Shown one piece after another: positions 1-7,707 of a stretch of 49,474 nt of DNA (position 1 is its first letter; the number at the start of each line of letters is the position of its first letter). The DNA lies in contig JANQLZ010000144.1 in the NCBI GenBank assembly GCA_028280325.1, forward strand, positions 1 through 49,474. Reading direction: 5' to 3'. Source of the stretch: Bacillota bacterium. Lineage in GTDB: Bacteria; Bacillota; UBA994; PWPR01. The notes under the pieces are model-generated. The model was not told the origin of the DNA. It saw only the letters and a program-made list of their open reading frames with translations, and did not search any database. The position numbers and the translations under genes are program-made.

Positions 1-41
1 TTAGGAAAAGCTATCTAATAGCAATTCAGGGAGGTGTTTTT

Positions 42-1256
42 TTGCGTAGGTTTATAATTATTTTTCTAATAGCGATCGTATTGATGCCTTTAAAAGTCAC
101 GGCCTATCCAGCTCCACCGCTGCCAGAAGGCAGTACAGAATTTATCGGCGAGATCGATGCTAAAAGTGCTTTGTTGTTTGATATGAAGACAGGGAGCATC
201 CTGTTCGATAAAAATGCTGACGAGAAAAGGCCAATTGCCAGTGTCAACAAGATTATGACTATATTACTGGTTCTGGAGGCAATTGATCAAAATATCATTG
301 CTTATGAAGATATTGTGGCAACCAGCCACGATGCCTATCGGGCTGGCCAGGAAGGAACCAGCATTTACTTAGAGGTCGGAGAAGAAGCTACTGTTGAAGA
401 GTTGTTTGTGGCAGTGGTGATAGCCTCAGCCAATGATGCAGCCACTTCTTTAGCCGAAGCTGTCTCAGGAACAGTAGAATTATTTGTAGCAAAGATGAAT
501 AAGCGAGCCAAAGAATTAGGCATGGATAATACCTTGTTTAAAGATCCCTGCGGCCTGGATGACTCAGCTTACAGTACAGCTTATGATGTGGCATTAATGT
601 CTAAAGAACTTATTAACAACTATTATCCGCAGATTGAAGAATACTTAAATATCTATCTGGCATATTTTAAGGACGGCACTACTGACCGAGCAGAGATGTT
701 AAATACCAATCGTAAATTTATGCGAGGGTATGCTTATGCTACTGGTTTAAAAACAGGCTGGACAACTCTGTCAGGTTTCTGTCTGTCTGCTACTGCAGAA
801 AAAGATAATATGCATTTGAATGCAGTGGTTTTAGGTTGCCGCAACAGCAGTTCCAGGTATTCTGATGTTAAAAATCTGTTGAATTATGGTTTTGCGCAGT
901 TCAAAATCCAGGTGATATACGAGGCTGACGAAGTTGTTCAAGAACTTCCTGTCTTGAAAGGCAATATTAGATCTGTTCCGGTGACCACCCCTGAACCAGT
1001 CGCAGTTTTGCTCAATCGAGATCAAAGCTATGATGATATCGAGGTTGTATCTGATATTCCAGAGGCTGTGACCGCTCCGGTCAGCAGCAATCAGCAAATC
1101 GGTCAGATTATTGTTAAACGAAAGGGCCAGGTAATAATAGAGCAGCCTGTATTTGCTGAGAAAATTGTGAAAGCTACATTCAAAGATATCTGGAAACGAA
1201 TATTTGAAAAATGGGTGCTCCATATAAAGCGGCCCCCAGTCAAAAATCGACAATAA
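42..1256 (+). CDS. dacF: D-alanyl-D-alanine carboxypeptidase, DacF type (penicillin-binding protein 5/6 family)
   Basis: Exported serine peptidase that trims the terminal D-alanine from peptidoglycan stem peptides. The three family motifs are visible: SxxK at S67-K70 (SVNK), SxN at S129-N131 and KTG at K237-G239. Residues 1-21 form a signal peptide (positive MRR, hydrophobic core, then AYPAPP), and the C-terminus is basic and amphipathic, as in membrane-anchored PBP5 proteins. Its 404 residues fit the family. The start is TTG at 42, set by the GGGAGGTG-like Shine-Dalgarno at 29-36. It lies just upstream of spoIIAA, as dacF does in Bacillus, where it acts in forespore cortex synthesis. That position is why I choose dacF over other dac paralogues. 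Confidence 0.93.
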   Translation: MRRFIIIFLIAIVLMPLKVTAYPAPPLPEGSTEFIGEIDAKSALLFDMKTGSILFDKNADEKRPIASVNKIMTILLVLEAIDQNIIAYEDIVATSHDAYRAGQEGTSIYLEVGEEATVEELFVAVVIASANDAATSLAEAVSGTVELFVAKMNKRAKELGMDNTLFKDPCGLDDSAYSTAYDVALMSKELINNYYPQIEEYLNIYLAYFKDGTTDRAEMLNTNRKFMRGYAYATGLKTGWTTLSGFCLSATAEKDNMHLNAVVLGCRNSSSRYSDVKNLLNYGFAQFKIQVIYEADEVVQELPVLKGNIRSVPVTTPEPVAVLLNRDQSYDDIEVVSDIPEAVTAPVSSNQQIGQIIVKRKGQVIIEQPVFAEKIVKATFKDIWKRIFEKWVLHIKRPPVKNRQ

Positions 1257-1286
1257 ATGCACTTCATCTGAAGTGCATTTTTTTTT
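1255..1286 (+). terminator. Rho-independent terminator after dacF
   Basis: A perfect 12-bp inverted repeat (AAATGCACTTCA at 1255-1266, its complement at 1269-1280) runs into a T-tract ending at 1286. The stem begins inside the dacF stop codon. It separates dacF from the spoIIA operon. Confidence 0.88.
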
Positions 1287-1300
1287 AGTGAGAAAAATAA

Positions 1301-1330
1301 AGGAAAAGCCACCTGTCAAAGAGAAAAAAT
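1301..1330 (+). promoter_or_regulatory. weak candidate sigma-H promoter of the spoIIA operon
   Basis: The spoIIA operon is sigma-H dependent in Bacillus. AGGAAAA at 1301-1307 resembles the sigma-H -35 element (AGGAWWW). About 13 bases further, GAGAAAAAAT at 1321-1330 sits where the -10 element (GAATWW) should be, but it is a poor match. This is the best candidate in a short gap, not a firm call. Confidence 0.22.
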
Positions 1331-1355
1331 TATCCAACAGAGAGGAGGAAACTCA

Positions 1356-1691
1356 ATGCAATTGAGCTTTAAGCAGCAAAAAAACACTCTTATTGTTACC
1401 CTTACCGGAGATTTAGATCACCATGCTGCCAGCAATATCAGAGAAAAGATTGATAATGAGATTCAGCGAGGCAGTACTAATAATTTTATTTTAGACTGCA
1501 GTAAACTGGAGTTTATGGATAGCTCAGGAATAGGGATGATTATTGGCAGATATAAAAAAATTAAATCATTAAATGGCAAGTTTTATGCCACACATTTAAA
1601 CTCACAAGTCAAAAGAATTTTTAATGTGTCAGGCCTTGACCGGATTATTAATACATACAGCGACAATAAAGCTGCTCTGAAAAATCTGTAG
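1356..1691 (+). CDS. spoIIAA: anti-sigma-F factor antagonist SpoIIAA
   Basis: STAS-domain protein that releases sigma-F from the anti-sigma factor SpoIIAB in the forespore. When SpoIIAB phosphorylates it on a serine it becomes inactive. The phosphorylation motif MDSSGIG is at residues 54-60; by comparison with Bacillus, S57 is the target. The 111-residue length is close to the usual 116-117. The ATG at 1356 follows GAGAGGAGGA. It is the first gene of spoIIAA-spoIIAB-sigF, with 12 bases to spoIIAB. Confidence 0.95.
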   Translation: MQLSFKQQKNTLIVTLTGDLDHHAASNIREKIDNEIQRGSTNNFILDCSKLEFMDSSGIGMIIGRYKKIKSLNGKFYATHLNSQVKRIFNVSGLDRIINTYSDNKAALKNL

Positions 1692-1703
1692 GGGGATAGT
1701 ATT

Positions 1704-2141
1704 ATGATAATTAATAAAATGATGTTGAAGCTTCCAGCTTTATCGATTAATGAAGCCTTTGCTCGCTCTGTAGTAGCAGCCTTTATTTTACCCCTAGATC
1801 CTACAATGCAAGAGCTGGCCGATGTTAAAACAGCAGTTTCTGAAGCCGTTACCAATGCCATCATTCACGGTTACGGAGACTGTGAAGGTTTTATCTTCAT
1901 CAATGCCCAACTGACCAGAGATGGTATATTTGAGATTGAGATTGAAGACAGTGGAGTGGGTATCAGCGACCTGCCATTGGCTCTCAGTCCAATGTATACT
2001 TCAGCTCCTGAGTTAGAACGTTCGGGTATGGGTTTTACAATAATGGAGCAATTTATGGATAGTTTAGTGGTAGACTCCAAGCCGGGGGCCGGGACAAAAG
2101 TCAGAATGGTCAAGAAACTGCAACCTCGTAATCTTCATTAG
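1704..2141 (+). CDS. spoIIAB: anti-sigma-F factor SpoIIAB (serine kinase)
   Basis: GHKL-fold ATP-binding protein that holds sigma-F inactive and phosphorylates SpoIIAA. The N box is around E47-N51 (EAVTNAIIHG), the G1 box is D82-G86 (DSGVG) and the G2 box is G108-G110 (GMGF). All are intact, so the kinase should be active. Length is 145 residues, as in Bacillus. Its ATG follows a purine-rich GGGGGAT, and it sits between its two partners. Confidence 0.95.
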   Translation: MIINKMMLKLPALSINEAFARSVVAAFILPLDPTMQELADVKTAVSEAVTNAIIHGYGDCEGFIFINAQLTRDGIFEIEIEDSGVGISDLPLALSPMYTSAPELERSGMGFTIMEQFMDSLVVDSKPGAGTKVRMVKKLQPRNLH

Positions 2142-2152
2142 AGGTATGAGCT

Positions 2153-2917
2153 ATGAAATATCATGGTTCTACAGTAAACTGTGACTCGGCGCTTTTGAGC
2201 AATGAAGAGGTCAAAGCCCTGTTGTTAAAATCGCAAAATGGGGATAAAGAAGCCCGGGACAGGTTAGTAAAATGTAATTTAAAGCTTGTACATTCCATAG
2301 TTAACAGATTCAACAATCGAGGATATGATCTAGAAGACCTTTTTCAATATGGCGTTATCGGACTGGTAAAAGCTATTGACAAATTCGATTTATCGTACGA
2401 TGTTAAATTTTCCACTTATGCCGTGCCCTTAATAATTGGAGAAATAAAAAGATTTCTGCGCGATGACTCGATTATTAAAGTCAGCAGATCCTTAAAACGG
2501 ACTGCGTATCTGGCCAAGAGAACCAGAGAGAAGTTGAGAAACAAGCTGGGCCGAGAAATTAAGATAAGTGAAATTGCCCAAGAGATTAATATCAGTGAAG
2601 AGGATATTCTGATCGCCTTAGACGCGGTCAAAGAGGTTGGCTCCCTGTATGAGGAGGTATACAGAGATGACAGCCATGCTTTATACGTGTTGGATCAGTT
2701 AAAGGACGAAAGAATATCAGAGCAGGAATGGGTAGATAAACTGAATCTGAAAGAGGCGTTAGACAAATTAAGTCCTCGTGAAAGGCTGATTATCTTTCTC
2801 AGGTACTTTCAAGACAAAACTCAGGCCGAGATAGCCGCTGTAATAGGTGTTTCACAGGTGCAGGTTTCACGTCTGGAAAAGAAAACACTGCACAAGATTA
2901 AAACATTGATGGGCTGA
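2153..2917 (+). CDS. sigF: RNA polymerase sporulation sigma factor sigma-F
   Basis: First forespore-specific sigma factor, made before septation and freed from SpoIIAB after it. Region 2 is seen around residues 55-100 (YDLEDLFQYG, then the KFSTYA segment), region 3 in the middle, and a C-terminal region 4 helix-turn-helix near residues 220-245 (TQAEIAAVIGVSQVQVSRLE). The 254-residue length and position directly after spoIIAB separate it from sigma-G and sigma-B. It should drive early forespore genes, possibly including ones in this window. Confidence 0.94.
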   Translation: MKYHGSTVNCDSALLSNEEVKALLLKSQNGDKEARDRLVKCNLKLVHSIVNRFNNRGYDLEDLFQYGVIGLVKAIDKFDLSYDVKFSTYAVPLIIGEIKRFLRDDSIIKVSRSLKRTAYLAKRTREKLRNKLGREIKISEIAQEINISEEDILIALDAVKEVGSLYEEVYRDDSHALYVLDQLKDERISEQEWVDKLNLKEALDKLSPRERLIIFLRYFQDKTQAEIAAVIGVSQVQVSRLEKKTLHKIKTLMG

Positions 2918-2985
2918 CAAAGGATGCACGCTGCTAAAATCAGATTTATACTTGCCGGAAACTCTCTGGCTTTTCCTTACCATAT

Positions 2986-3033
2986 ATCATTTTATCTTTG
3001 ATTATTTATGACCAAGATAAAATGATTTTTTTT
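2986..3033 (+). terminator. Rho-independent terminator after sigF
   Basis: A 13-bp perfect stem (ATCATTTTATCTT at 2986-2998, complement at 3014-3026) with a 15-base loop runs into a T-tract to 3033. It separates the spoIIA operon from spoVA, consistent with a separate promoter for spoVA. Confidence 0.87.
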
Positions 3034-3042
3034 AGGTAATAA

Positions 3043-3072
3043 TGAATGAACTTCTTTCTTTTTTACATAATA
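3043..3072 (+). promoter_or_regulatory. sigma-G-type (forespore) promoter of the spoVA operon
   Basis: TGAATG at 3043-3048, a 17-base spacer, then CATAATA at 3066-3072. This fits the sigma-G consensus (GMATR, 17-18 bases, CATNNTA) at every defined position. The predicted start near 3079 lies immediately before the AAAGGAG Shine-Dalgarno at 3079-3085. The spoVA operon is sigma-G controlled in Bacillus. sigma-F reads similar sites and cannot be excluded. Confidence 0.72.
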
Positions 3073-3093
3073 ACTATGAAAGGAGTTGCAAAT

Positions 3094-3540
3094 ATGGGAA
3101 AAAATAATAAAGTTAAAAAAGAATATAAAAAGCTTTCACAACAAAAGTCTCCAAAAATACCTTTAGCTCGCAATGTCATTGTAGCTTTTGTGGTTGGCGG
3201 GGGTATTTGTATTTTGGGTCAGCTGATTGGAGAGTTATACATTTCTTTAGGTTTCGATCCTGAAAAAGCCGGAGACCCAACTGTCGCCACCTTAATTTTT
3301 GTTGCTTCAGTCCTGACCGGGTTGGGGATTTATGATAAATTCGCTCAGTTTGCCGGAGCGGGAACAGCCGTACCTGTCACTGGCTTTGCCAACTCAATTG
3401 TATCATCCGCAATGGAGTTTAAAAGCGAAGGATTAGTGCTGGGGGTAGGATGCAAGATGTTCAGCCTGGCCGGCACGGTTATTGTTTTTGGTACAGTTAC
3501 AGCTTTTTTCGCCGGCATAATTCACGCCTTATTGGGTTAA
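3094..3540 (+). CDS. spoVAC: stage V sporulation protein AC (dipicolinate channel component)
   Basis: Membrane protein of the SpoVA complex, which carries Ca-dipicolinate into the forespore and releases it at germination. SpoVAC is thought to be the mechanosensitive channel part. The 148-residue product has a basic N-terminus, then hydrophobic segments around residues 25-47, 62-80 and 118-145, and the family signature FAGAGTAVPVTGF. I start at ATG 3094, seven bases or so after AAAGGAG. A longer frame from 3046 would begin inside the promoter. It is clearly related to spoVAE two genes downstream. Confidence 0.93.
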   Translation: MGKNNKVKKEYKKLSQQKSPKIPLARNVIVAFVVGGGICILGQLIGELYISLGFDPEKAGDPTVATLIFVASVLTGLGIYDKFAQFAGAGTAVPVTGFANSIVSSAMEFKSEGLVLGVGCKMFSLAGTVIVFGTVTAFFAGIIHALLG

Positions 3541-3543
3541 AAG

Positions 3544-4557
3544 ATGGGTAGATACTTTAACTTAGCAGTCCCGGTGGCCATTATTAACGGGGCAACAATT
3601 TGCGGTCCCGTTGAAGGCAAAGGCCCATTGAGTAATTACTTCGATACTGTAATTGAAGATAATAGTTTAGGACAGGCCAGTTGGGAAAAAGCAGAGCGTC
3701 AGCTTATGGAGACTGTCAGCAAAAATGTACTGGAAAAAAGTAATGTGCGGCCAGAAGCTGTGGATATTTTTTTAGCAGGTGATCTTCTCAATCAGATTAT
3801 TACCTCCACCTTTACTGCCCGCACCATGCAGATACCCTTCCTGGGGTTATATGGAGCCTGCTCGACTTTCGCAGAAGGATTGGCTGTTGCCGCATTGCTG
3901 TTGCAGAATCAAGATATATCGCTATGTTTGACAGCAACTTCGAGCCATAACTCAACTTCAGAGCGCCAGTACAGATATCCTACTGAGTACGGGGTGCAGT
4001 TGCCGCCAACTGCCCAGTTTACGGTTACCGGCGCAGGTGCAACACTGGTAACTAATAAAAGTAGTGCATCTCAAATCTATATAACGGCGGTTACAATTGG
4101 AAGAATCGTCGACTTGGGAATCAAGAACCCATATGAGATGGGAGCAGCGATGGCCCCGGCTGCTAAAGATACGATTAAAACCCATCTGGAAAAAGACAGT
4201 GGCGGGCTGAGCTCTTATGATGCCATTTACACCGGAGATTTGGGGGAAGTAGGCAAGGCCATAGTTATTGAAATGCTGCAACAGGAAGATATTAATATTG
4301 AACATATTTACGATGACTGCGGCACGATGATCTACGACCTGGATCAACAGAATGTCAACAGCGGCGGGAGCGGCTGTGCCTGTTCAGCACTGGTGACATT
4401 GGGCCTTATCCTGCATCAGCTCCGAACAAAACAGGCCAGAAAGGTGCTGGTAGTATCAACTGGAGCCCTACTTAGCCCGACCTCATATCAGCAGAAGGAA
4501 ACTATTCCAGGAATAGCTCATGCCATTTGCATTGAGCGAAAAGAAGGAAGTGAATAG
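3544..4557 (+). CDS. spoVAD: stage V sporulation protein AD (dipicolinate-binding component)
   Basis: Soluble or membrane-associated SpoVA subunit with a thiolase/ketosynthase-like fold; the Bacillus protein binds dipicolinic acid directly. The 337 residues match the family length. Recognisable segments are NGATICGPVEGKGPL near the N-terminus, GLYGACSTFAEGL at about residues 101-113 and a glycine-rich SGGSGCACSA stretch near residue 277. It begins 3 bases after spoVAC with little Shine-Dalgarno of its own, so it is probably translationally coupled. It abuts spoVAE with no gap. Confidence 0.94.
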   Translation: MGRYFNLAVPVAIINGATICGPVEGKGPLSNYFDTVIEDNSLGQASWEKAERQLMETVSKNVLEKSNVRPEAVDIFLAGDLLNQIITSTFTARTMQIPFLGLYGACSTFAEGLAVAALLLQNQDISLCLTATSSHNSTSERQYRYPTEYGVQLPPTAQFTVTGAGATLVTNKSSASQIYITAVTIGRIVDLGIKNPYEMGAAMAPAAKDTIKTHLEKDSGGLSSYDAIYTGDLGEVGKAIVIEMLQQEDINIEHIYDDCGTMIYDLDQQNVNSGGSGCACSALVTLGLILHQLRTKQARKVLVVSTGALLSPTSYQQKETIPGIAHAICIERKEGSE

Positions 4558-4911
4558 ATGAATATATATTTAGCAGCTTTTCTTGTCGGCGGCGCAATAT
4601 GTGTTTTAGGTCAGTTACTGATTGATTTAACTCCACTGACCCCGGCTCATGTTCTGACCTTGTTAGTAGTATTGGGAGGAATTACATCTGCCTTGGGCTG
4701 GTATGAACCGCTGGTAGAATTTGCCGGAGCAGGGGCAACTGTACCGATAACCAGCTTTGGGCACTCTTTAGTAAAGGGAGCAATAGCTGAGGCTGAAAGC
4801 CAGGGCTTGATTGGAGCCTTGAGTGGGGTGTTTAAACTGACCAGTGCCGGTATAACATCAGCCATAATTTTTGGATTTCTGGTGGCGTTGGTTTTTAAAC
4901 CTAAGGGTTAG
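4558..4911 (+). CDS. spoVAE: stage V sporulation protein AE (SpoVAEb type)
   Basis: Small hydrophobic SpoVA subunit of 117 residues with about four membrane segments. The motif FAGAGATVPITSFGHSLV aligns with SpoVAC (FAGAGTAVPVTGFANSIV), so the two flanking genes are ancient paralogues. The ATG follows AAGGAAG at the end of spoVAD and directly abuts its stop codon. The operon has only C, D and E; the spoVAA and spoVAB genes of Bacillus are absent here, as is usual in Clostridia. Confidence 0.92.
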   Translation: MNIYLAAFLVGGAICVLGQLLIDLTPLTPAHVLTLLVVLGGITSALGWYEPLVEFAGAGATVPITSFGHSLVKGAIAEAESQGLIGALSGVFKLTSAGITSAIIFGFLVALVFKPKG

Positions 4912-4963
4912 AAATTTAGCGTACCTTACCAGCCAGTTTGCAGCCATTCCGGGCAGATAAACT

Positions 4964-5044
4964 TTTAAACTTAATTTTTAGTTTTACAGGGACCAAGTCA
5001 AATCGACATATTTGACAAGGTCTTTTTCTGATTTTAAGTTTAAA
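4964..5044 (+). terminator. nested terminator after spoVAE
   Basis: The core hairpin at 4991-5020 pairs GACC and GTCAAAT with their complements around an AA/AA internal loop, then TCTTTTTCTG follows. An outer 11-bp perfect stem (TTTAAACTTAA at 4964-4974, complement at 5034-5044) encloses it. The core is a convincing terminator. The outer arm is unusual and could compete with or stabilise it. Confidence 0.72.
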
Positions 5045-5131
5045 TAAAGGTGTTTACATGGCAGAGAAATAATGTTTATAATAAGCTTTAGGAATTATGC
5101 TTTGATAATAATTGACACAGAGGTGACTATT

Positions 5132-5755
5132 TTGAATGGGATAATCGAGAGAATTACCAGTCCTGAACTTATATTTATATTACCTGCTATCATCGTAGCA
5201 ATTACAGTCCATGAGTTTTCTCATGCCATTGTTTCATATAAACTGGGGGACCCAACGCCAAAAATCCAGCGGCGCCTGACGCTCAACCCTATTGATCATA
5301 TTGACCCTATTGGCTTAATATCTCTGATATTATTTGGATTTGGCTGGGGCAGGCCAGTTCAGATTGACCCCAGACATTACAAGAATCCCTCTCGGGACAA
5401 ACTGTTGGTCAGCCTGGCTGGTCCGGCTTCAAATTTTTTTATGCTGATTGTTTTTTCGGTAGTATTAAGGTTCGGCAGTGCGATTCCATTTCAGTGGTTC
5501 TGGAAAATCGGGATTTACATGGTACAGATTAATGCTGTTTTATGTGTTTTCAACCTGTTGCCCTTACCTCCTTTGGATGGGTCAAAAATCCTGCTTGAAA
5601 TCTTGCCGATTAAAAATAAATATACAATTTATCACACTCTGCAGAGGTACACAATGCCAATCTTTTTGATCCTGGTGTTCACAAATCTGATCGACATAGT
5701 TCTTAACCCGATGATTAATGCTTTGATGTCGATAGCATCCAGAATTATCATCTGA
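5132..5755 (+). CDS. site-2 protease family membrane metalloprotease (M50B)
   Basis: Intramembrane zinc protease related to YwhC/FtsH-linked M50 proteins; the substrate is unknown. The zinc motif HEFSH is at H27-H31 inside a membrane helix, and the second metal-site motif appears as FNLLPLPPLDG near residues 155-165. About five or six membrane segments fill the 207 residues. I choose TTG at 5132, six bases after GAGGTG; the frame stays open to 5072, but no ribosome site fits that start. It ends 13 bases before scpA and probably shares its transcript. It is too small and lacks the PDZ domain of RseP or the CBS domain of SpoIVFB. Confidence 0.86.
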   Translation: MNGIIERITSPELIFILPAIIVAITVHEFSHAIVSYKLGDPTPKIQRRLTLNPIDHIDPIGLISLILFGFGWGRPVQIDPRHYKNPSRDKLLVSLAGPASNFFMLIVFSVVLRFGSAIPFQWFWKIGIYMVQINAVLCVFNLLPLPPLDGSKILLEILPIKNKYTIYHTLQRYTMPIFLILVFTNLIDIVLNPMINALMSIASRIII

Positions 5756-5768
5756 TGGTGAGAGGAAA

Positions 5769-6494
5769 ATGAAGTTTAATATTACCACTGAATACTTTGA
5801 CGGACCCATAGACCTGCTGCTACATTTGGTTCAAAAGAAAAAATTAGATATTACTGTTATCTCGATAGCTAATATAGCCGATGAATATATTAGCTACCTG
5901 AATAATGCCGAGTTTTTAAATCTGGAGCAGGCAACTGAGTTTTTAGATGTGGCAACAGTTTTAGTAAGGATTAAAATAAGATCTGTATTTCCACGAGACA
6001 GTGTTGAAGATATCGAGGATGACCCTGCAGATCTGTTAATTCAGCTGATGAACAAAAAGTATTATTCGGTGTTGGCAGATATGATGGTGCAGTGGGAAGA
6101 CCTGGATTTGGGCTATTTCAAAAAAGGTAAAGTTGATTATGACTACAAGGGTGAGGTTGACAGTACGGAGCTGTTAGACGAAGTAACCCTGCTTAACCTG
6201 GCTATTATTTTTGAGAATACACTCAAAAACCTTGAGGAAAAGGACGAAATAGTTGTTGAGTCATACAAGCTGACTGTTGCCGACCAAATCCTGTGGATTC
6301 AGAAAATGTGTCGTAATCAGGCTGTGCAGCTGAAAGACATGTTTACTAGCCTTCCCGACAAATTTAGTGTTGTAGTATCATTTTTGGCTCTTCTGGAGTG
6401 TATGCGTCTGGGGAAAGTAATTGTTATTTCCAGTTCACTTGATTCTTGCTTAATTATTGGCAAAGAGGAGGTAGGCGAGATTGAGAATCGATAA
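5769..6494 (+). CDS. scpA: segregation and condensation protein A (kleisin)
   Basis: Kleisin subunit of the SMC-ScpAB chromosome condensin; it bridges the heads of the SMC dimer and binds ScpB. The N-terminal signature YFDGPIDLLLHLVQKKKLDI at about residues 9-28 is diagnostic, followed by the acidic middle region and a C-terminal winged-helix segment (DKFSVVVSFLALLECMRLG). Its 241 residues match the family. It overlaps scpB by 14 bases. Confidence 0.95.
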   Translation: MKFNITTEYFDGPIDLLLHLVQKKKLDITVISIANIADEYISYLNNAEFLNLEQATEFLDVATVLVRIKIRSVFPRDSVEDIEDDPADLLIQLMNKKYYSVLADMMVQWEDLDLGYFKKGKVDYDYKGEVDSTELLDEVTLLNLAIIFENTLKNLEEKDEIVVESYKLTVADQILWIQKMCRNQAVQLKDMFTSLPDKFSVVVSFLALLECMRLGKVIVISSSLDSCLIIGKEEVGEIENR

Positions 6495-6999
6495 TACTCA
6501 TTATATTAATGCTTTGGAAGCATTGCTTTTCGCCAGCGACGAGCCTCTTGATATTGATCAACTGGCGGAATGCTTAGAACTGAAAAGAGAAGAAATGATT
6601 GACATTGTTAATTCTCTCCAGGAAAGGTATCGCGAATTGGGCGGTTTGGAGCTGAAACAGATCGAAGATGGATATATTATTATTGCCAAATCAGCTTTTA
6701 ATGACTACATAAAAAAGCTCAAGCCGACGAGAAGCCATAAGCTGTCGCGTGCTGCCATGGAAACCCTGGCTATCGTGGCATTTAAACAGCCCATTACTAA
6801 ACTGGAAGTGGCATCTTTAAGAGGGGTTAAATGCGATGGGGTTATCTCGATGCTGCTGACCAAAGGCCTGATAACAGCGGTAGGCAGAAAAGATACTATC
6901 GGCCGGCCGATTATCTACGGAACCACAGATTCATTTATTCAGTATTTTGGCTTGGCCAGTATAGATGATTTGCCCAAACCTGAAAATTTAAAGTTCTAA
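6481..6999 (+). CDS. scpB: segregation and condensation protein B
   Basis: Winged-helix partner of ScpA in the condensin complex. Segments typical of ScpB are LEALLFASDEPL at the N-terminus and the HKLSRAAMETLAIVAFKQPI stretch near residues 85-104, followed by GRPIIYGTT. Length is 172 residues. The start is TTG at 6481, nine bases after GAGGAGG, and lies inside the end of scpA, which points to coupled translation. Confidence 0.94.
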   Translation: MRIDNTHYINALEALLFASDEPLDIDQLAECLELKREEMIDIVNSLQERYRELGGLELKQIEDGYIIIAKSAFNDYIKKLKPTRSHKLSRAAMETLAIVAFKQPITKLEVASLRGVKCDGVISMLLTKGLITAVGRKDTIGRPIIYGTTDSFIQYFGLASIDDLPKPENLKF

Positions 7000-7006
7000 A
7001 TAAATA

Positions 7007-7035
7007 ATGACGTTTCCATTGAAAACGGTTATAAT
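7007..7035 (+). promoter_or_regulatory. sigma-A-type promoter of the RidA gene
   Basis: ATGACG at 7007-7012 (four of six matches to TTGACA), a 17-base spacer and a perfect TATAAT at 7030-7035, about 30 bases before the Shine-Dalgarno of the next gene. Confidence 0.55.
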
Positions 7036-7071
7036 ATATCTGCTAAGATATTTTGAAAAGGGGTTATGAAA

Positions 7072-7527
7072 ATGTTAATTGAGAAAAAACTTAAAGAAAT
7101 GGGTATTGAGCTATCGGCGCCTGGCAAACCGGTTGCAGCTTATGTACCGGCAGTTAGAACAGGGAATTTAATTTTTGTATCTGGCCAGATACCTAAAAAG
7201 GACGGACAGGTAATTACCGGTCGTCTTGGCGAAAGTATTAGCATCGAAGATGCTTATGAAGCAGCTCGTTTATGCTGTATAAGCTGTATATCTGTAGTTA
7301 AATCTATGGTTGGAGACTTAGATAAGGTTAAACAGATTGTTAAGGTCACCGGCTATGTTAACAGTGTTCCTGAGAGCGGGGACCAGCCCAAGGTTGTAAA
7401 CGGTGCCAGTGAGCTCTTAGTTCAGGTCTTTGGTGAAAAAGGCAACCATGCCCGGGCCGCAATTGGGCATAGCGGATTGCCGCTTAATGTCCCAGTGGAG
7501 GTTGAAATGATCGTAGAAGTAGAATAA
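7072..7527 (+). CDS. RidA family protein (YjgF/YER057c/UK114)
   Basis: Likely hydrolase of reactive enamine/imine intermediates formed by PLP enzymes. Visible family features are the RTGNLIFVSGQIP segment, the G(R/K)LGESISIEDAYEAARL region, and the C-terminal HARAAIGHSGLPLNVPVEVEMIVEVE. The last of these includes the arginine of the active site seen in RidA. I start at ATG 7072, eight bases after AAGGGG; an in-frame ATG at 7066 is too close to that site. The 151 residues are about 20 longer than the E. coli protein, as in the longer YjgF subgroup, so substrate range is uncertain. It is a single-gene unit with its own promoter and hairpin. Confidence 0.87.
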   Translation: MLIEKKLKEMGIELSAPGKPVAAYVPAVRTGNLIFVSGQIPKKDGQVITGRLGESISIEDAYEAARLCCISCISVVKSMVGDLDKVKQIVKVTGYVNSVPESGDQPKVVNGASELLVQVFGEKGNHARAAIGHSGLPLNVPVEVEMIVEVE

Positions 7528-7534
7528 AATACAT

Positions 7535-7564
7535 AAGGCTCTCCAACTCTGGAGAGCCTTAGTT
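7535..7564 (+). terminator. hairpin terminator after the RidA gene
   Basis: A 10-bp perfect stem (AAGGCTCTCC at 7535-7544, complement at 7551-7560) with a 6-base loop. The following AGTTAATT is a poor T-tract, so termination may be partial. Confidence 0.6.
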
Positions 7565-7707
7565 AATTGTGTTATGAGGTAAGGATTTGCCTTGTCAAAT
7601 CGTACAGGATAATCGTTTTATTTAGCAATATTATTTGTAGGGCAGTTGGGCTATATCTTTAGTCAGTCCATTATAATTGTCTAACATTCAATTTGGAGGT
7701 AAGTATT

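Noticed and set aside
2925-3002. A 25-codon frame starting ATG just after sigF
   Set aside because: The start sits directly on its only purine-rich stretch, the frame ends inside the terminator stem, and the peptide resembles nothing known to me.
3046-3093. Upstream ATG start for spoVAC
   Set aside because: It lies inside the sigma-G promoter and has no ribosome site; ATG 3094 follows AAAGGAG.
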